Positions 17,735 through 26,810 of a stretch of DNA of 64,000 nucleotides are shown in pieces. The stretch's first letter is position 1. The number at the start of each line of letters is the position of its first letter. Location of the stretch: positions 1 through 64,000 of the forward strand of contig CAYZNN010000014.1 of the NCBI GenBank assembly GCA_964479665.1. Reading direction: 5' to 3'. The notes beneath the pieces are model-generated. The model searched no databases, was not told where the DNA came from, and saw only the letters and a list, made by a program, of their open reading frames with translations. The stretch comes from UBA2287 sp964479665 (lineage in GTDB: Bacteria > Bacteroidota > Bacteroidia > Bacteroidales > Tenuifilaceae). Made by a program: the position numbers and the translations under genes.

Positions 17735-18757
17735 ATGGGACTCTTCTCTTTCTTTACACAGGAACTAGCAATTGACCTTGGAACGGCCAATACAATTATC
17801 ATTTATAACGACAAAATTGTTGTGGATGAGCCTTCAATCGTTGCAATTGATCAGGCAACGGGAAAACTTATTGCAATTGGCGAAAAAGCAAGGCAAATGC
17901 ACGGAAAAACCCACGAGAGCATTCGAACCATCAGGCCCCTTCGCGATGGCGTTATTGCCGACTTCAATGCTGCAGAGCAGATGATTAGGGGGATGATTAA
18001 AATGATTAATGCTAAAAATAAGTTCTTTACCCCTTCATTACGCATGGTGGTTTGCATACCAAGTGGTAGCACCGAGGTGGAAATTAGGGCTGTTCGCGAC
18101 TCATCGGAGCATGCTGGCGGGAGGGATGTTTATATGATTTATGAGCCGATGGCTGCTTCACTGGGTATTGGAATTGATGTATTGGCTCCCGAAGGAAGTA
18201 TGGTTGTTGATATTGGAGGAGGAACTACCGAAATTGCCGTAATTGCACTTGGAGGTATTGTTTGTAATAAATCAATTCGAATTGCAGGAGACGGATTTAC
18301 CGCAGACATTCAGGCGTATATGCGCCACCAGCATAATATTAAAATTGGTGAGCGCACTGCCGAAGACATAAAAATTGGAGTTGGTTCAGCACTTCCCGAC
18401 TTGGATAACCCTCCCGCCGATTTCATTGTGCGCGGCCCCAACCTCATGACTGCCTTACCTATAGAAATTCCTATCTCTTACCAGGAAATTGCCCACTGCC
18501 TCGACAAGTCTCTTTCGAAGGTTGAAACAGCTATCCTTAGTGTTTTAGAACAAACCCCTCCCGAACTCTATGCCGATATTGTTCAGAAAGGAATATACCT
18601 TGCGGGTGGAGGTGCTCTTTTACGCGGACTCGATAAACGCCTTACCGAAAAAATTAATATTCCTTTTGTAGTGGCCGAAGACCCCCTTCATGCTGTTGCT
18701 CGGGGAACAGGTATCGCATTAAAGAATATCGATAAATTCCCATTCTTAATGCGATAG
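17735..18757 (+). CDS. mreB: Rod shape-determining protein MreB
   Basis: A bacterial actin that polymerises under the inner membrane and positions the lateral-wall synthesis machinery. The 340-residue length is standard. Actin-family nucleotide motifs are visible: phosphate-1 DLGTANTI near the N-terminus, phosphate-2 VVDIGGGTTEIAVI around residue 155-170, and the adenosine motif LAGGGALLRGLD around residue 290. The N-terminus GLFSFFTQELA could serve as an amphipathic membrane anchor. It is the first gene of the ordered set mreB-mreC-mreD-mrdA-rodA, the canonical elongasome operon. Confidence 0.97.
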   Translation: MGLFSFFTQELAIDLGTANTIIIYNDKIVVDEPSIVAIDQATGKLIAIGEKARQMHGKTHESIRTIRPLRDGVIADFNAAEQMIRGMIKMINAKNKFFTPSLRMVVCIPSGSTEVEIRAVRDSSEHAGGRDVYMIYEPMAASLGIGIDVLAPEGSMVVDIGGGTTEIAVIALGGIVCNKSIRIAGDGFTADIQAYMRHQHNIKIGERTAEDIKIGVGSALPDLDNPPADFIVRGPNLMTALPIEIPISYQEIAHCLDKSLSKVETAILSVLEQTPPELYADIVQKGIYLAGGGALLRGLDKRLTEKINIPFVVAEDPLHAVARGTGIALKNIDKFPFLMR

Positions 18758-18774
18758 CAAATTTGAAGTAAGGG

Positions 18775-19590
18775 ATGAAAACGCTTATTCGATTCATAGT
18801 TCAATACCAATTCGTTTTGCTTTTCCTCCTTTTTGAGGGGTTTTCGATATGGCTTGTTGCTAAATCGAACTATTTTCAAAGAGCCGCTTTTGGAAGCATA
18901 ACAAGGGGAGCACTTGGCACTGTGAGTTCTAGTGTCGATAGAGTAGCCCGATACTTCGATCTGATTGAAACCAATCAGCAACTTGTAAAGGAAAATATTG
19001 AACTCCGACAGCAGTTAACTTATGCTACGGCATTAATCGAGGAGCAGTTTAAGCACTTTATCGACACCTCAATGCAAGGGCGTTTTGCCTACATCCCCGC
19101 CCGTATTATCAGCAACTCGGTTAACAAACAGTATAATAATTTGCTGCTAAATGTTGGAAAAAATCAGGGGGTAACCCACGAAATGGGTGTTGTTACTACA
19201 GGCGGAGTTGTTGGAATAGTTACTTCTGTTAGTTCCAACTTTTCTTCTGTAATATCCTTGCTTAATGTCGATTTACGAGTGTCGGCCAGAGTAAAAAAGA
19301 ATCGATACTTCGGATCAATGTATTGGGATGGAAAGGACTACCGATATGCCCAACTCGCTGATATTCCAATTCATGTTGACGTTGCACTTGGCGACACCAT
19401 AGTTACAAGCGGTTTCTCCTCAATCTTTCCTGCCGACATAACATTAGGAACCATTGCGGAGGTTGATAAATCATCGGGGAATTTCATTAAAATTCGGGTT
19501 GCGCTTACTAACGATTTTCGTAAACTCGACCAGGTGTGGGTTGTTAAAAATAACTATTTAGAAGAAGAAAAAACAATTGGGCAACCATGA
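18775..19590 (+). CDS. mreC: Rod shape-determining protein MreC
   Basis: A bitopic elongasome protein that links MreB to PBP2 in the periplasm. A single N-terminal membrane segment (QFVLLFLLFEGFSIWLV, about 11-28) is followed by a coiled-coil region (about 58-90, ETNQQLVKENIELRQQL) and the beta-barrel MreC core. The core has the typical NKQYNNLLLNVGKNQGV and GVVTTGGVVGIVTSVS segments. At 271 residues it is normal for Bacteroidota. Its stop codon overlaps the start of mreD by 4 bp. Confidence 0.92.
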   Translation: MKTLIRFIVQYQFVLLFLLFEGFSIWLVAKSNYFQRAAFGSITRGALGTVSSSVDRVARYFDLIETNQQLVKENIELRQQLTYATALIEEQFKHFIDTSMQGRFAYIPARIISNSVNKQYNNLLLNVGKNQGVTHEMGVVTTGGVVGIVTSVSSNFSSVISLLNVDLRVSARVKKNRYFGSMYWDGKDYRYAQLADIPIHVDVALGDTIVTSGFSSIFPADITLGTIAEVDKSSGNFIKIRVALTNDFRKLDQVWVVKNNYLEEEKTIGQP

Positions 19591-20090
19591 AGGGGACTCC
19601 TAAATTACTTATTCTCTTGCTGATTCTCGTTTTTCTTCAGATTTTTGTTTTCAATACAGTAAATCTGGGGGGATACATAAATCCATATATATACCTTGTT
19701 TTTATTCTTATACTCCCATTCGAAACGCCTGGCTGGCTTTTATTATTGCTCTCGTTCCTTTTAGGTATCTCTATCGACTCATTCATGGGCACCCTGGGCA
19801 TGCATGCATCGGCAATGGTTTTTATGGCTTTCATACGTCACTACTTTCTTAATTATATGAACTTAAAAGGCGACGTTGAGAAGAGAGGATATTTAAATGT
19901 TGAAAACTTCGGCTTTACCTGGTCCCTACGTTACGTTATTATTATGGTTTTAGTGCATCATTTTGTGCTATTCTTTATTGAGTCGTTCACTTTTTCCGGG
20001 TTTTTTCATACTCTTTGGAGAGTAATTCTGAGTACTATCTCAACCTCTTTTTTTATAATATTGGGTCAGTATCTATTTGCTCGCAGGTAA
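19587..20090 (+). CDS. mreD: Rod shape-determining protein MreD
   Basis: A small integral membrane protein of the elongasome. The 167 residues contain about five hydrophobic segments (for example LLILLLILVFLQIFVF at 8-23 and WLLLLLSFLLGISIDSF around 50-66). The GISIDSFMGTLGMHA segment matches the conserved MreD D-S-x-x-G region. Sequence conservation in MreD is low, so the call leans on topology, size and the 4-bp overlap with mreC and position before mrdA. Confidence 0.88.
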   Translation: MKGTPKLLILLLILVFLQIFVFNTVNLGGYINPYIYLVFILILPFETPGWLLLLLSFLLGISIDSFMGTLGMHASAMVFMAFIRHYFLNYMNLKGDVEKRGYLNVENFGFTWSLRYVIIMVLVHHFVLFFIESFTFSGFFHTLWRVILSTISTSFFIILGQYLFARR

Positions 20091-20102
20091 ACTATTCCAA
20101 TT

Positions 20103-21947
20103 GTGGCAGACAATTTTTCTTTCAACCGACGTAATGTTATTGTTGCAATCCTTATTGCAACGTTTTTAGTTATTCTTATTAGGTTATTCACCCTTCAGGT
20201 TACCAACCGGTCATATAAAATGTCGGCAAGTAATAATGTGTTCCGATATATTACTCAGTACCCTGCCCGCGGTTTAATTTTCGATAGGAATGGAGAAATT
20301 CTGGTATCGAATAAGGTGGCTTACGACTTAATGATAATACCAAGTCAAGTGAAAACCTTTGACACAACCGAACTTTGCCAGATTTTAGCCCTACCCAAGG
20401 AGTCTCTAATAGCGAGTATACGCGATGCAAAATCTTACTCATACTTTAAGCCCTCCATATTAGTTAGGCAAATTTCGCTTGAAGCCTATGGTGTACTTCA
20501 AGAGAAACTCTTCAAGTACCCTGGTTTTTATGTTCAACCTCGTACGCTTCGAGCATATCCAAAAAATATTGCGGCCCATTTGCTGGGATACGTAGGCGAG
20601 GTGAACGAGAAAGTTATTAAGCGCGATGCCTATTACCAAATGGGCGATTATATAGGAATAAGTGGATTGGAAAGTACCTACGAGGAGGAGCTGCGCGGAC
20701 GAAAAGGCGTAAGTGTCTTCTTGGTCGATGTTCACAACAGAATAAAAGGTTCCTATGCTGAAGGCAAATACGATACTGCTGCTGTTTTAGGCAAGAACCT
20801 AACTTGCACAATCGATGCTAAGCTACAGGAGTATGGCGAAAAACTTATGAACAATAAGTATGGGTCTGTAGTGGCTCTCGATCCTGCAACAGGTGAAGTG
20901 CTGGCAATGGTTTCGAGTCCAACTTATCCACCCGATTTGCTAGTTGGAAGGGAACGTAGTCCAAATTTCAGAAGGTTAGAAGCCGATACGCTCAAACCGC
21001 TTTTCAATCGAGCGCTTATGGCCCTCTATCCGCCCGGCTCAACCTTTAAAATTGTTAATGCTTTAATTGGGCTACAGGAAGGGGTTGTACGCCCGGAGAC
21101 CCGATACTCGTGCGATGGCGCCTATCGTGTAGGCAGAGGAGTGGGGTGTCATGCGCATCCGTCACCACTCAATTTAATAGGCTCTGTTCAGGCTTCTTGC
21201 AATACCTACTATTGCCATGTTTTTAGGAATGTAATTGATAACAAGAAATATGGGTCTGTAGAAAATGGCTTTTCTGCGTGGAAATCGCATGTAGAATCGT
21301 TTGGCTTTGGCCATCGGCTCAATATCGATCAGCCCAACGAACTGCCAGGTAATGTCCCCACAATTAGTTTTTACGATAGGTATTTCAGAAAAGGAGGTTG
21401 GAACTCATTGACCATCATTTCGCTCTCAATTGGTCAGGGTGAATTGGGTACAACCCCCCTGCAAATGGCCAATATGGTTTCGGTAATTGCAAACAGAGGC
21501 CACTACTATACGCCTCACCTTGTTAAAGCAATAGATGGTTTGGATAGAATAGAACCTCGCTTTAAAATGAAGAACCAATCTACTATCGATTCGGTTTGGT
21601 TTAACTATGTAGTTGAGGGCATGGATATGGCTGTAAATGGCCCTCCGGGTAGCGGCAGTACAGGACGGATTGCAGCAATTCCAGGCATAACGGTATGCGG
21701 CAAGACCGGAACATCAGAAAATCCACATGGAAACGACCACTCAGTTTTTGTTGCGTTTGCTCCAAAGCATGACCCAAAAATTGCAATAGCAGTTTATGTG
21801 GAAAATGCTGGTTTTGGGGCTACTTGGGCTGCTCCCATTGCCAGTTTAATGATTGAAAAGTATTTAAACGGAAATATTTCTAGAACTTGGTTGGAAGAAA
21901 GTATGTTGGAATCAAACTTACTCGACAGGCGTGCAAAGAAGAAATAG
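20103..21947 (+). CDS. mrdA: Penicillin-binding protein 2 (elongasome transpeptidase)
   Basis: Crosslinks new lateral-wall peptidoglycan together with RodA. An N-terminal membrane helix (VIVAILIATFLVILIRLF) is followed by the dimerisation domain starting YPARGLIFDRNGEILV and the transpeptidase domain. The active-site motifs are complete: SxxK with Ser313 (PPGSTFKIV), SxN as SCN in VQASCNTYY, and KTG with Lys534 (CGKTGTSENP). The start is GTG at 20103, 12 bp after mreD; no ATG lies before the membrane helix. The last 17 bases overlap the start of rodA. Confidence 0.96.
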   Translation: MADNFSFNRRNVIVAILIATFLVILIRLFTLQVTNRSYKMSASNNVFRYITQYPARGLIFDRNGEILVSNKVAYDLMIIPSQVKTFDTTELCQILALPKESLIASIRDAKSYSYFKPSILVRQISLEAYGVLQEKLFKYPGFYVQPRTLRAYPKNIAAHLLGYVGEVNEKVIKRDAYYQMGDYIGISGLESTYEEELRGRKGVSVFLVDVHNRIKGSYAEGKYDTAAVLGKNLTCTIDAKLQEYGEKLMNNKYGSVVALDPATGEVLAMVSSPTYPPDLLVGRERSPNFRRLEADTLKPLFNRALMALYPPGSTFKIVNALIGLQEGVVRPETRYSCDGAYRVGRGVGCHAHPSPLNLIGSVQASCNTYYCHVFRNVIDNKKYGSVENGFSAWKSHVESFGFGHRLNIDQPNELPGNVPTISFYDRYFRKGGWNSLTIISLSIGQGELGTTPLQMANMVSVIANRGHYYTPHLVKAIDGLDRIEPRFKMKNQSTIDSVWFNYVVEGMDMAVNGPPGSGSTGRIAAIPGITVCGKTGTSENPHGNDHSVFVAFAPKHDPKIAIAVYVENAGFGATWAAPIASLMIEKYLNGNISRTWLEESMLESNLLDRRAKKK

Positions 21948-23346
21948 CATATTAAGAAATCTCGATTGGACTACGGTCTTTGTTTATCTGGCCCTCGTTT
22001 TTATGGGGTGGCTGAATATATATTCAGCTGTTTATTCCGAGGAGCATAGCAGTATATTCGATTTGTCGCAAAGGTATGGTTCGCAATTGCTATGGATTGG
22101 ATTTGCAGTTTTTATTGCAATAGTGGTACTGTTAGTCGATAGCCGGTTCTACTTTGTGTTTGCCAATTATATTTATATTCTGTTATTGATTGTTCTTGTA
22201 AGCGTGCTTTTTTTGGGTGTTGAGATAAATGCATCGAAATCGTGGTTTCAAATTGGGGGTTTCAGAATCCAACCTGCCGAGTTTGCTAAGTTTGCAACAG
22301 CATTAGCCTTAGCCAAACTTATGAGTGCCTATAATTTTAAATTGCTCACTTTTACATCGCTCATTAGGGTTGCAATAGTACTTTTTATACCATCGGTTCT
22401 TATACTTTTGCAGAACGATACAGGATCGGCGCTGGTTTATTCCTCCTTCATTTTCTTACTTTATCGCGAGGGATTGCCCCATTGGGTTATGCTTTTCATG
22501 GCATTTATGATCTTGTTGTTTATACTAGTCCTTGTATTCAATAAGATTGTAATATTAGTTAGTCTTTTCCTGTTCACAATGCTTCTTTTCGCATTGTATA
22601 CACAACGGTATCGCGATTCATTTCGATTCACAGTTGCGGTAGTGGGTTTAGGTGCGATACTCTTTGCTGTGTCAGAGTTTTTTAATGTAAACATTTCGCT
22701 TTATTATCTTCTTCTAATCCCTATAGCAATAAGTTTACCAATTGCCCTTATTTATTCTTACCTCAACAAACTTAAGCTGGCAGTTTTTTTCATACTTTTT
22801 TTAGTTGTTACTTCTGCCTTCAGTTTCAGTGTCGATTATATTTTTCACAGGGTGCTCGAAAGGCATCATCGGGAACGAATAATGGATCTCTTGGGGATTG
22901 AGTCCGACCCCTTAGGGTATGGCTATAATGTGAACCAATCGAAAATTGCTATAGGCTCGGGAGGTTTTGCAGGCAAAGGCTATTTGCAAGGCACCCAAAC
23001 CAAATTCAATTTTGTACCCGAGCAAAGTACCGACTTTATTTTTTGCACAGTTGGCGAGGAGTGGGGCTTTGTTGGGTCGGCTGTAGTGCTGGGGTTGTTT
23101 TTATTTTTTCTTTTGCGCTTAATTACTATTGCCGAACGCCAAAAGGAAGCATTTGCACGCATTTATGGCTATGGTGTAGTTTCCGTTTTTTCATTCCACA
23201 TTCTAATAAATATTGGAATGACCATAGGGCTGTTCCCTGTTATTGGTATTCCCTTGCCCTTCTTTAGCTACGGTGGATCGTCGCTATGGTCCTTCACCAT
23301 CCTCCTCTTTATACTCCTTAAGTTCGATAGCGCCCGGCGCGATTAA
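21931..23346 (+). CDS. rodA: Peptidoglycan glycosyltransferase RodA
   Basis: A SEDS-family glycosyltransferase that polymerises lipid II during elongation, working with PBP2. The 471 residues have about ten to twelve hydrophobic segments. SEDS signatures seen: QPAEFAKFATALALAKLM, QNDTGSALVYSSF (catalytic Asp region), GSGGFAGKGYLQGTQTKFNFVPEQSTDFIF and the ending GIPLPFFSYGGSSL. The start is GTG at 21931, overlapping the end of mrdA. It is longer than E. coli RodA because of an extra hydrophobic and loop region around 190-290. The 3' end overlaps the convergent acpH-like gene by 63 bp. Confidence 0.95.
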   Translation: MQRRNSILRNLDWTTVFVYLALVFMGWLNIYSAVYSEEHSSIFDLSQRYGSQLLWIGFAVFIAIVVLLVDSRFYFVFANYIYILLLIVLVSVLFLGVEINASKSWFQIGGFRIQPAEFAKFATALALAKLMSAYNFKLLTFTSLIRVAIVLFIPSVLILLQNDTGSALVYSSFIFLLYREGLPHWVMLFMAFMILLFILVLVFNKIVILVSLFLFTMLLFALYTQRYRDSFRFTVAVVGLGAILFAVSEFFNVNISLYYLLLIPIAISLPIALIYSYLNKLKLAVFFILFLVVTSAFSFSVDYIFHRVLERHHRERIMDLLGIESDPLGYGYNVNQSKIAIGSGGFAGKGYLQGTQTKFNFVPEQSTDFIFCTVGEEWGFVGSAVVLGLFLFFLLRLITIAERQKEAFARIYGYGVVSVFSFHILINIGMTIGLFPVIGIPLPFFSYGGSSLWSFTILLFILLKFDSARRD

Positions 23347-23949
23347 TTTGCGGTTGTAACCAGAAGGGACGATACCATGTTCCCTTTCAATATAATCAAT
23401 AATATTGAAAATGAATTGTTGGAATTGGGTTCGAATCTCAATGTAGTTTTCTAGTAGTGTGCTAATTGCATAGTCGGTTTGGTCGGGCAATGAGGTGGTT
23501 CTGCTCATTATCTCCATGGTCTTCCGAATACCATCAATGCTATGGTAGGTGTAAAGGCGGTTGCTTTGAATAATAAATGGCAATATGTTCCGGGCCGATC
23601 GGGGAAGCTCTCGGTACCGTTGCACCATTTGATAATAGAACTTTCGGGTGAAGTTTTTTAACGGGTATGGAGAAAAAGAGCCCCAGTAGTGCGCTAAAAA
23701 GTGATCGTAAAAAATGTCGACAACAACTCCCGCATATTTACCATAACCCTCTCGGAAGTGCTGTTTAATATCGGAAGTGCAGGTATGATTATCGGTAAAA
23801 TAGTCGATAGCCCTATGAAGAAAAATACCCCTTTGCACACCATCACTATATCGGCTCAAAAAGCGGCCCTTAACATGGTCGCCAATAAAATTTCCAAGCC
23901 GAATATCGACATCATCACCAGAAAGGTACAGATGGGCCAAAAAATTCAT
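23284..23949 (-). CDS. acpH: Acyl carrier protein phosphodiesterase (AcpH/DUF479 family)
   Basis: Predicted to remove 4'-phosphopantetheine from acyl carrier protein, giving apo-ACP. It begins MNFLAHLYLSG, the family N-terminus, so the start is taken at 23949 rather than the in-frame codon 45 bp upstream, which would add a hydrophobic stretch. The HD-like metal motifs are LGNFIGDHVKG, FLHRAIDYFTDNH and VVDIFYDHFLAHYW. The 3' end runs 63 bp into the convergent rodA gene, so its last 20 residues are encoded opposite RodA's C-terminus. The 192-bp gap upstream (23950-24141) shows no clear ORF. Confidence 0.85.
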   Translation of the reverse strand: MNFLAHLYLSGDDVDIRLGNFIGDHVKGRFLSRYSDGVQRGIFLHRAIDYFTDNHTCTSDIKQHFREGYGKYAGVVVDIFYDHFLAHYWGSFSPYPLKNFTRKFYYQMVQRYRELPRSARNILPFIIQSNRLYTYHSIDGIRKTMEIMSRTTSLPDQTDYAISTLLENYIEIRTQFQQFIFNIIDYIEREHGIVPSGYNRKLIAPGAIELKEYKEEDGEGP

Positions 23950-24141
23950 ATAATAACCAATTGCTCTGCAATATAGGAATAAAACAGCAACCATTCAATT
24001 GAATTGGAGCCATTAATACCATTTTTAGTTAAAAGTGGCAGTTTTCTCTTTTCTCCCAGTGGTTTGGACTGTTGAGTTAAAACATGGTAAACCCTCCAGC
24101 TGGCCTAGTGTGCTGCAATATACTTATAGCAATTTGGGTTG

Positions 24142-24753
24142 CTAAATAAAGCCACCGGCACTTGCTATATGAATTAACGAGGCAGTATTTTTAGCACCGA
24201 GTTTAAGAATTAAATTTTTTCGATGGCTATCGGCAGTAAGCGGGCTAATGAATAGCTTATCGGCAATTTCGGCGTTGGTTAAGCCTTGGGCTATAAGATG
24301 CAAAACCTCAATTTCTCGTTTGCTAAGGAACATTTGATTGTTGCATTTGGAGTGCAGCAACCTTTCAATTTCAGGGGAGAAATAATTTTCGCCTTCGCTC
24401 ACACAAATAATAGCTTCAATTATCTCAGATGGAGTGGCGTTTTTTAGTAAATATCCCTGCACTCCATTCCTTATCATTTCCTGAACATAATATTTCTGAT
24501 TGTACGAAGTAAGGGCAATAATTTTTTGCTGTGGGTTGGTTTGAATTATTGCCTTGCTAATTTCGGTGCCGCTGCCATCGGGTAGTTTTATATCGAGCAG
24601 AATAACATCAGGCCTATATTCATTGAAAAGGGCCATGCATTCTCTTGCGCTACGCGCAATTGCACAAACTGAAATGGTGCCGTTGCCCGAGAGGGAATTT
24701 TGAAGCCCTTCGGCTATAAGTGGATGGTCGTCGACTATTAATACTTTAATCAT
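24142..24753 (-). CDS. NarL/LuxR-family response regulator
   Basis: A two-component transcription regulator. The receiver domain (1 to about 120) has the acidic pocket D8-D9, phosphoacceptor Asp54 in LLDIKLPDGSG, Thr/Ser in ALTSYN and Lys in LLKNATPSE. The C-terminal LuxR helix-turn-helix (about 140-204) contains LSKREIEVLHLIAQGLTNAEIA. The start is ATG 24753, which overlaps the TGA of the upstream kinase-like gene (ATGA). The longer reading (MYEDNSITT...) would run into that gene. Targets are unknown. Its only local partner is the degenerate kinase-like protein upstream. Confidence 0.9.
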   Translation of the reverse strand: MIKVLIVDDHPLIAEGLQNSLSGNGTISVCAIARSARECMALFNEYRPDVILLDIKLPDGSGTEISKAIIQTNPQQKIIALTSYNQKYYVQEMIRNGVQGYLLKNATPSEIIEAIICVSEGENYFSPEIERLLHSKCNNQMFLSKREIEVLHLIAQGLTNAEIADKLFISPLTADSHRKNLILKLGAKNTASLIHIASAGGFI

Positions 24754-25280
24754 GGTTGTAATGGAGTTGTCTTCATACAAACACCTATTTGTAAAGAATA
24801 AGGGGCTGGTTGAAGTATGTTGGCATTTAAACTTGTAAAGTGTTGAGAAATATTTTCGAATTGGCCGGCAATTATTCTGCTAAAGCTATCAGATTTTGAG
24901 CAATTAATAGTCGAAAACGTAATCTCTATTAAAACAGGCGAAAGCGTGAGATGTAGAATTAACGACAATTCCGGTTCGGCTTGTTTTTGTACCTCAACCA
25001 AATTGTAAATAAGTTTGAACAATCCCAGTTCTATTTTAGGAAAATACCTTATAAGCCCCCCTTTCATTGAGAAGAAAATCAAAAATCCCTTGTCAGAACT
25101 AACTCGCTGGCACAACTCAGTTAACGACTGCTGAAGACCATGTGTGAAAAGTGTTTCGGGGATAAGGCTCTGTCGTATTCGTTTCAATTCAACAGAGTAA
25201 GCCCCAATGCCTTGTATAGTGTTGCTTAGCAAACCGAGTTTTTGATGATACGGATTGGGTTCTTTGCCAATCATTAGCAT
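24750..25280 (-). CDS. Degenerate HisKA_3-type histidine kinase-like protein (pseudokinase)
   Basis: The middle resembles the dimerisation/phosphotransfer region of NarX-type kinases (ELKRIRQSLIPETLFTHGLQQSLTELCQRVS, read as the usual RxLxPxxLxxxGLxxAL pattern). The C-terminal part resembles a shortened GHKL ATPase fold. The phospho-His motif RDLHDxIGQ is absent. The N-box is degenerate (KLIYNLVEVQKQ, lacking the paired Asn), and no DxGxG or GxGL nucleotide motifs are present. There is no sensor domain. A perfect TAnnTTTG element (25299-25306) overlaps the in-frame TTG at 25301, so ATG 25280 (or 25274) is the likely start. It probably cannot phosphorylate its neighbour and may act as a binding partner. 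Confidence 0.6.
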   Translation of the reverse strand: MLMIGKEPNPYHQKLGLLSNTIQGIGAYSVELKRIRQSLIPETLFTHGLQQSLTELCQRVSSDKGFLIFFSMKGGLIRYFPKIELGLFKLIYNLVEVQKQAEPELSLILHLTLSPVLIEITFSTINCSKSDSFSRIIAGQFENISQHFTSLNANILQPAPYSLQIGVCMKTTPLQP

Positions 25281-25298
25281 GATAAAAGTTGATATGGA

Positions 25299-25306
25299 CA
25301 AATGTA
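25299..25306 (-). promoter_or_regulatory. -7 promoter element TACATTTG for the kinase-like/regulator pair
   Basis: Exact match to the Bacteroidota -7 consensus TAnnTTTG, read on the minus strand. Transcription would start near 25292, leaving a 12- to 18-nt leader to ATG 25280 or 25274. The -33 element is not clear. Confidence 0.5.
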
Positions 25307-25437
25307 TTTACTTTCCTATGGCAAAAAATCCCCTTTTTAGTGGATTGATGAAAAAAATTATCCTTAATTACTTTGCAATAAGTTTTTATGTTGTGTAATT
25401 TCGAAATATTTAGTAGTCGAAAATAATACCTGTAATC

Positions 25438-26137
25438 ATGAAGAATATCAAATTGTTTTTATTGCCAATGCTGGCACTCTTCTCAATGGGCTCTTTGTTT
25501 GGCCAGAATTGCGAAACCTTTTACCCATTAAACAAGGGGGGGGGTAATTGAAACCCAGAGTTTTAATGCTAAAGGTAAGCTTACTGGTTGGGTTCGCCAA
25601 ACCATTCTCGATGTTCAGCACGGCACCAATTCAGCTGCAGTACTTGTAAAGTCCGAAACTTTCGACCCCAAAGGGAAAGAACTAGCAGCGCAGGAGTTGA
25701 CCATGAAATGCGAGAATGGAATTTTTATTATGGACATGAAAGGATTTATTGACCCTAAAACAATGGGCAATAGTGCCGAAATGGAAGTGAAAATAGATGC
25801 AAAAAACATGGAGTTCCCGGCATTGCTAACTTCTGGTATGATTTTGAAAGACGCCAGTATTCGCATTTCTATGGGTCCGGGAGGAATGACATTTATGAAT
25901 ATTGAGACCCGCATATTTAACCGAAAGGTTGAAGGTACTGAATCCATTACAACCCCAGCAGGAACATTCGAATGCTATAAAATTAGCTACGAATCGGAAG
26001 TAAAAGCTATGGTTAAGGTTACTGTAAAGGGCGTGCAGTACATTGCCAAGAATGTGGGTGTGGTTCGCTCTGAGAATTACGACAAAAATGGAAAACTGAC
26101 CGATTATTCGGTTATTTCAAAAATATCGGGGAACTAA
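25438..26137 (+). pseudogene. Secreted TapB/DUF3108-like protein, frameshifted at a G9 tract
   Basis: The ATG at 25438 opens a signal peptide (KLFLLPMLALFSMGSLFGQ) and then NCETFYPLNKGG, before a run of nine G at 25536-25544. In the current frame this leads to a TGA within two codons. Removing one G gives NKGGVIETQSFNAKGKLTG and joins perfectly to the downstream frame, which runs to TAA 26137 (total about 233 residues). The body has GTFECYKISYESE and QYIAKNVGVVRSE, typical of small secreted Bacteroidota proteins of the TapB/DUF3108 group, whose function is unknown. Either the gene is off by slippage (phase variation), it is a pseudogene, or the G count is a sequencing error. Confidence 0.7.
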
Positions 26138-26183
26138 ATTCCCGCTTTAATTAATAAATTCTTTTAAATTAAAACTTTAAACT

Positions 26184-26747
26184 ATGAAAAGATCTGTTTT
26201 TGCTTTTATGCTTGTTAGCATATTTGGTTTTGGTGCTAGTGCACAGGAAAGCACCTTCAAAGTAGGCGATAAGGTGGTTAATGTTGGCCTTGGAATTGGG
26301 AATGTTCACTACTCGGGCAGTGGCTATAAAACTCAAATTCCACCTCTTTCTGCATCGTTCGAAATGGGTGTAAAGGATGGTATTCTCGAAAAGGGATTGA
26401 TTGGCGTTGGCGGTTACCTTGGCTATGCCAGTTACAAATGGACGAGCGTGTGGAATGGCGATGAATATGGTTGGAAATATTCGAACTTTATTTTGGGTGC
26501 AAGGGGAACTTTTCACTATCCATTAATCGACAAGTTGGATACCTATTCGGGTTTAATGCTTGGTTACGAAGTAGTTTCAGTGTCAGAAATTGGTGTACCC
26601 ACAGGTTGGGGAAGTGCCAACGCCAGCGGTTTTATTTGGTCGTGGTATGCTGGTGGTCGTTACTACTTTACCAATAAAATTGCAGGTATGCTTGAGTTAG
26701 GATATGGCATAACATACCTAAACTTGGGTGTTGCAATAAAGCTATAA
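26184..26747 (+). CDS. Small outer-membrane beta-barrel protein
   Basis: A signal peptide (RSVFAFMLVSIFGFGASA-Q) is followed by alternating amphipathic strands rich in Gly and aromatic residues (NVGLGIGNVHYSG, LIGVGGYLGYASYKW, LMLGYEVVSVSE, AGMLELGYGITYLNLG). With about 168 mature residues it fits an eight-stranded OmpA/OmpX-like porin-family barrel. No enzymatic motif is seen. It is 46 bp downstream of the frameshifted secreted protein and may share its transcript. A strong terminator follows. Confidence 0.7.
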   Translation: MKRSVFAFMLVSIFGFGASAQESTFKVGDKVVNVGLGIGNVHYSGSGYKTQIPPLSASFEMGVKDGILEKGLIGVGGYLGYASYKWTSVWNGDEYGWKYSNFILGARGTFHYPLIDKLDTYSGLMLGYEVVSVSEIGVPTGWGSANASGFIWSWYAGGRYYFTNKIAGMLELGYGITYLNLGVAIKL

Positions 26748-26765
26748 TTTATTTCAAGAATAAAA

Positions 26766-26810
26766 GGGAGAGCCTTCGCATAACTTATCGATGCGAAGGC
26801 TCTCCCTTTA
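26766..26810. terminator. Bidirectional intrinsic terminator
   Basis: A perfect 16-bp stem (26766-26781 with 26791-26806) around a 9-nt loop, with A-run before and T-run after. It serves the barrel gene on plus and the anti-sigma/TonB gene on minus. Confidence 0.9.
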
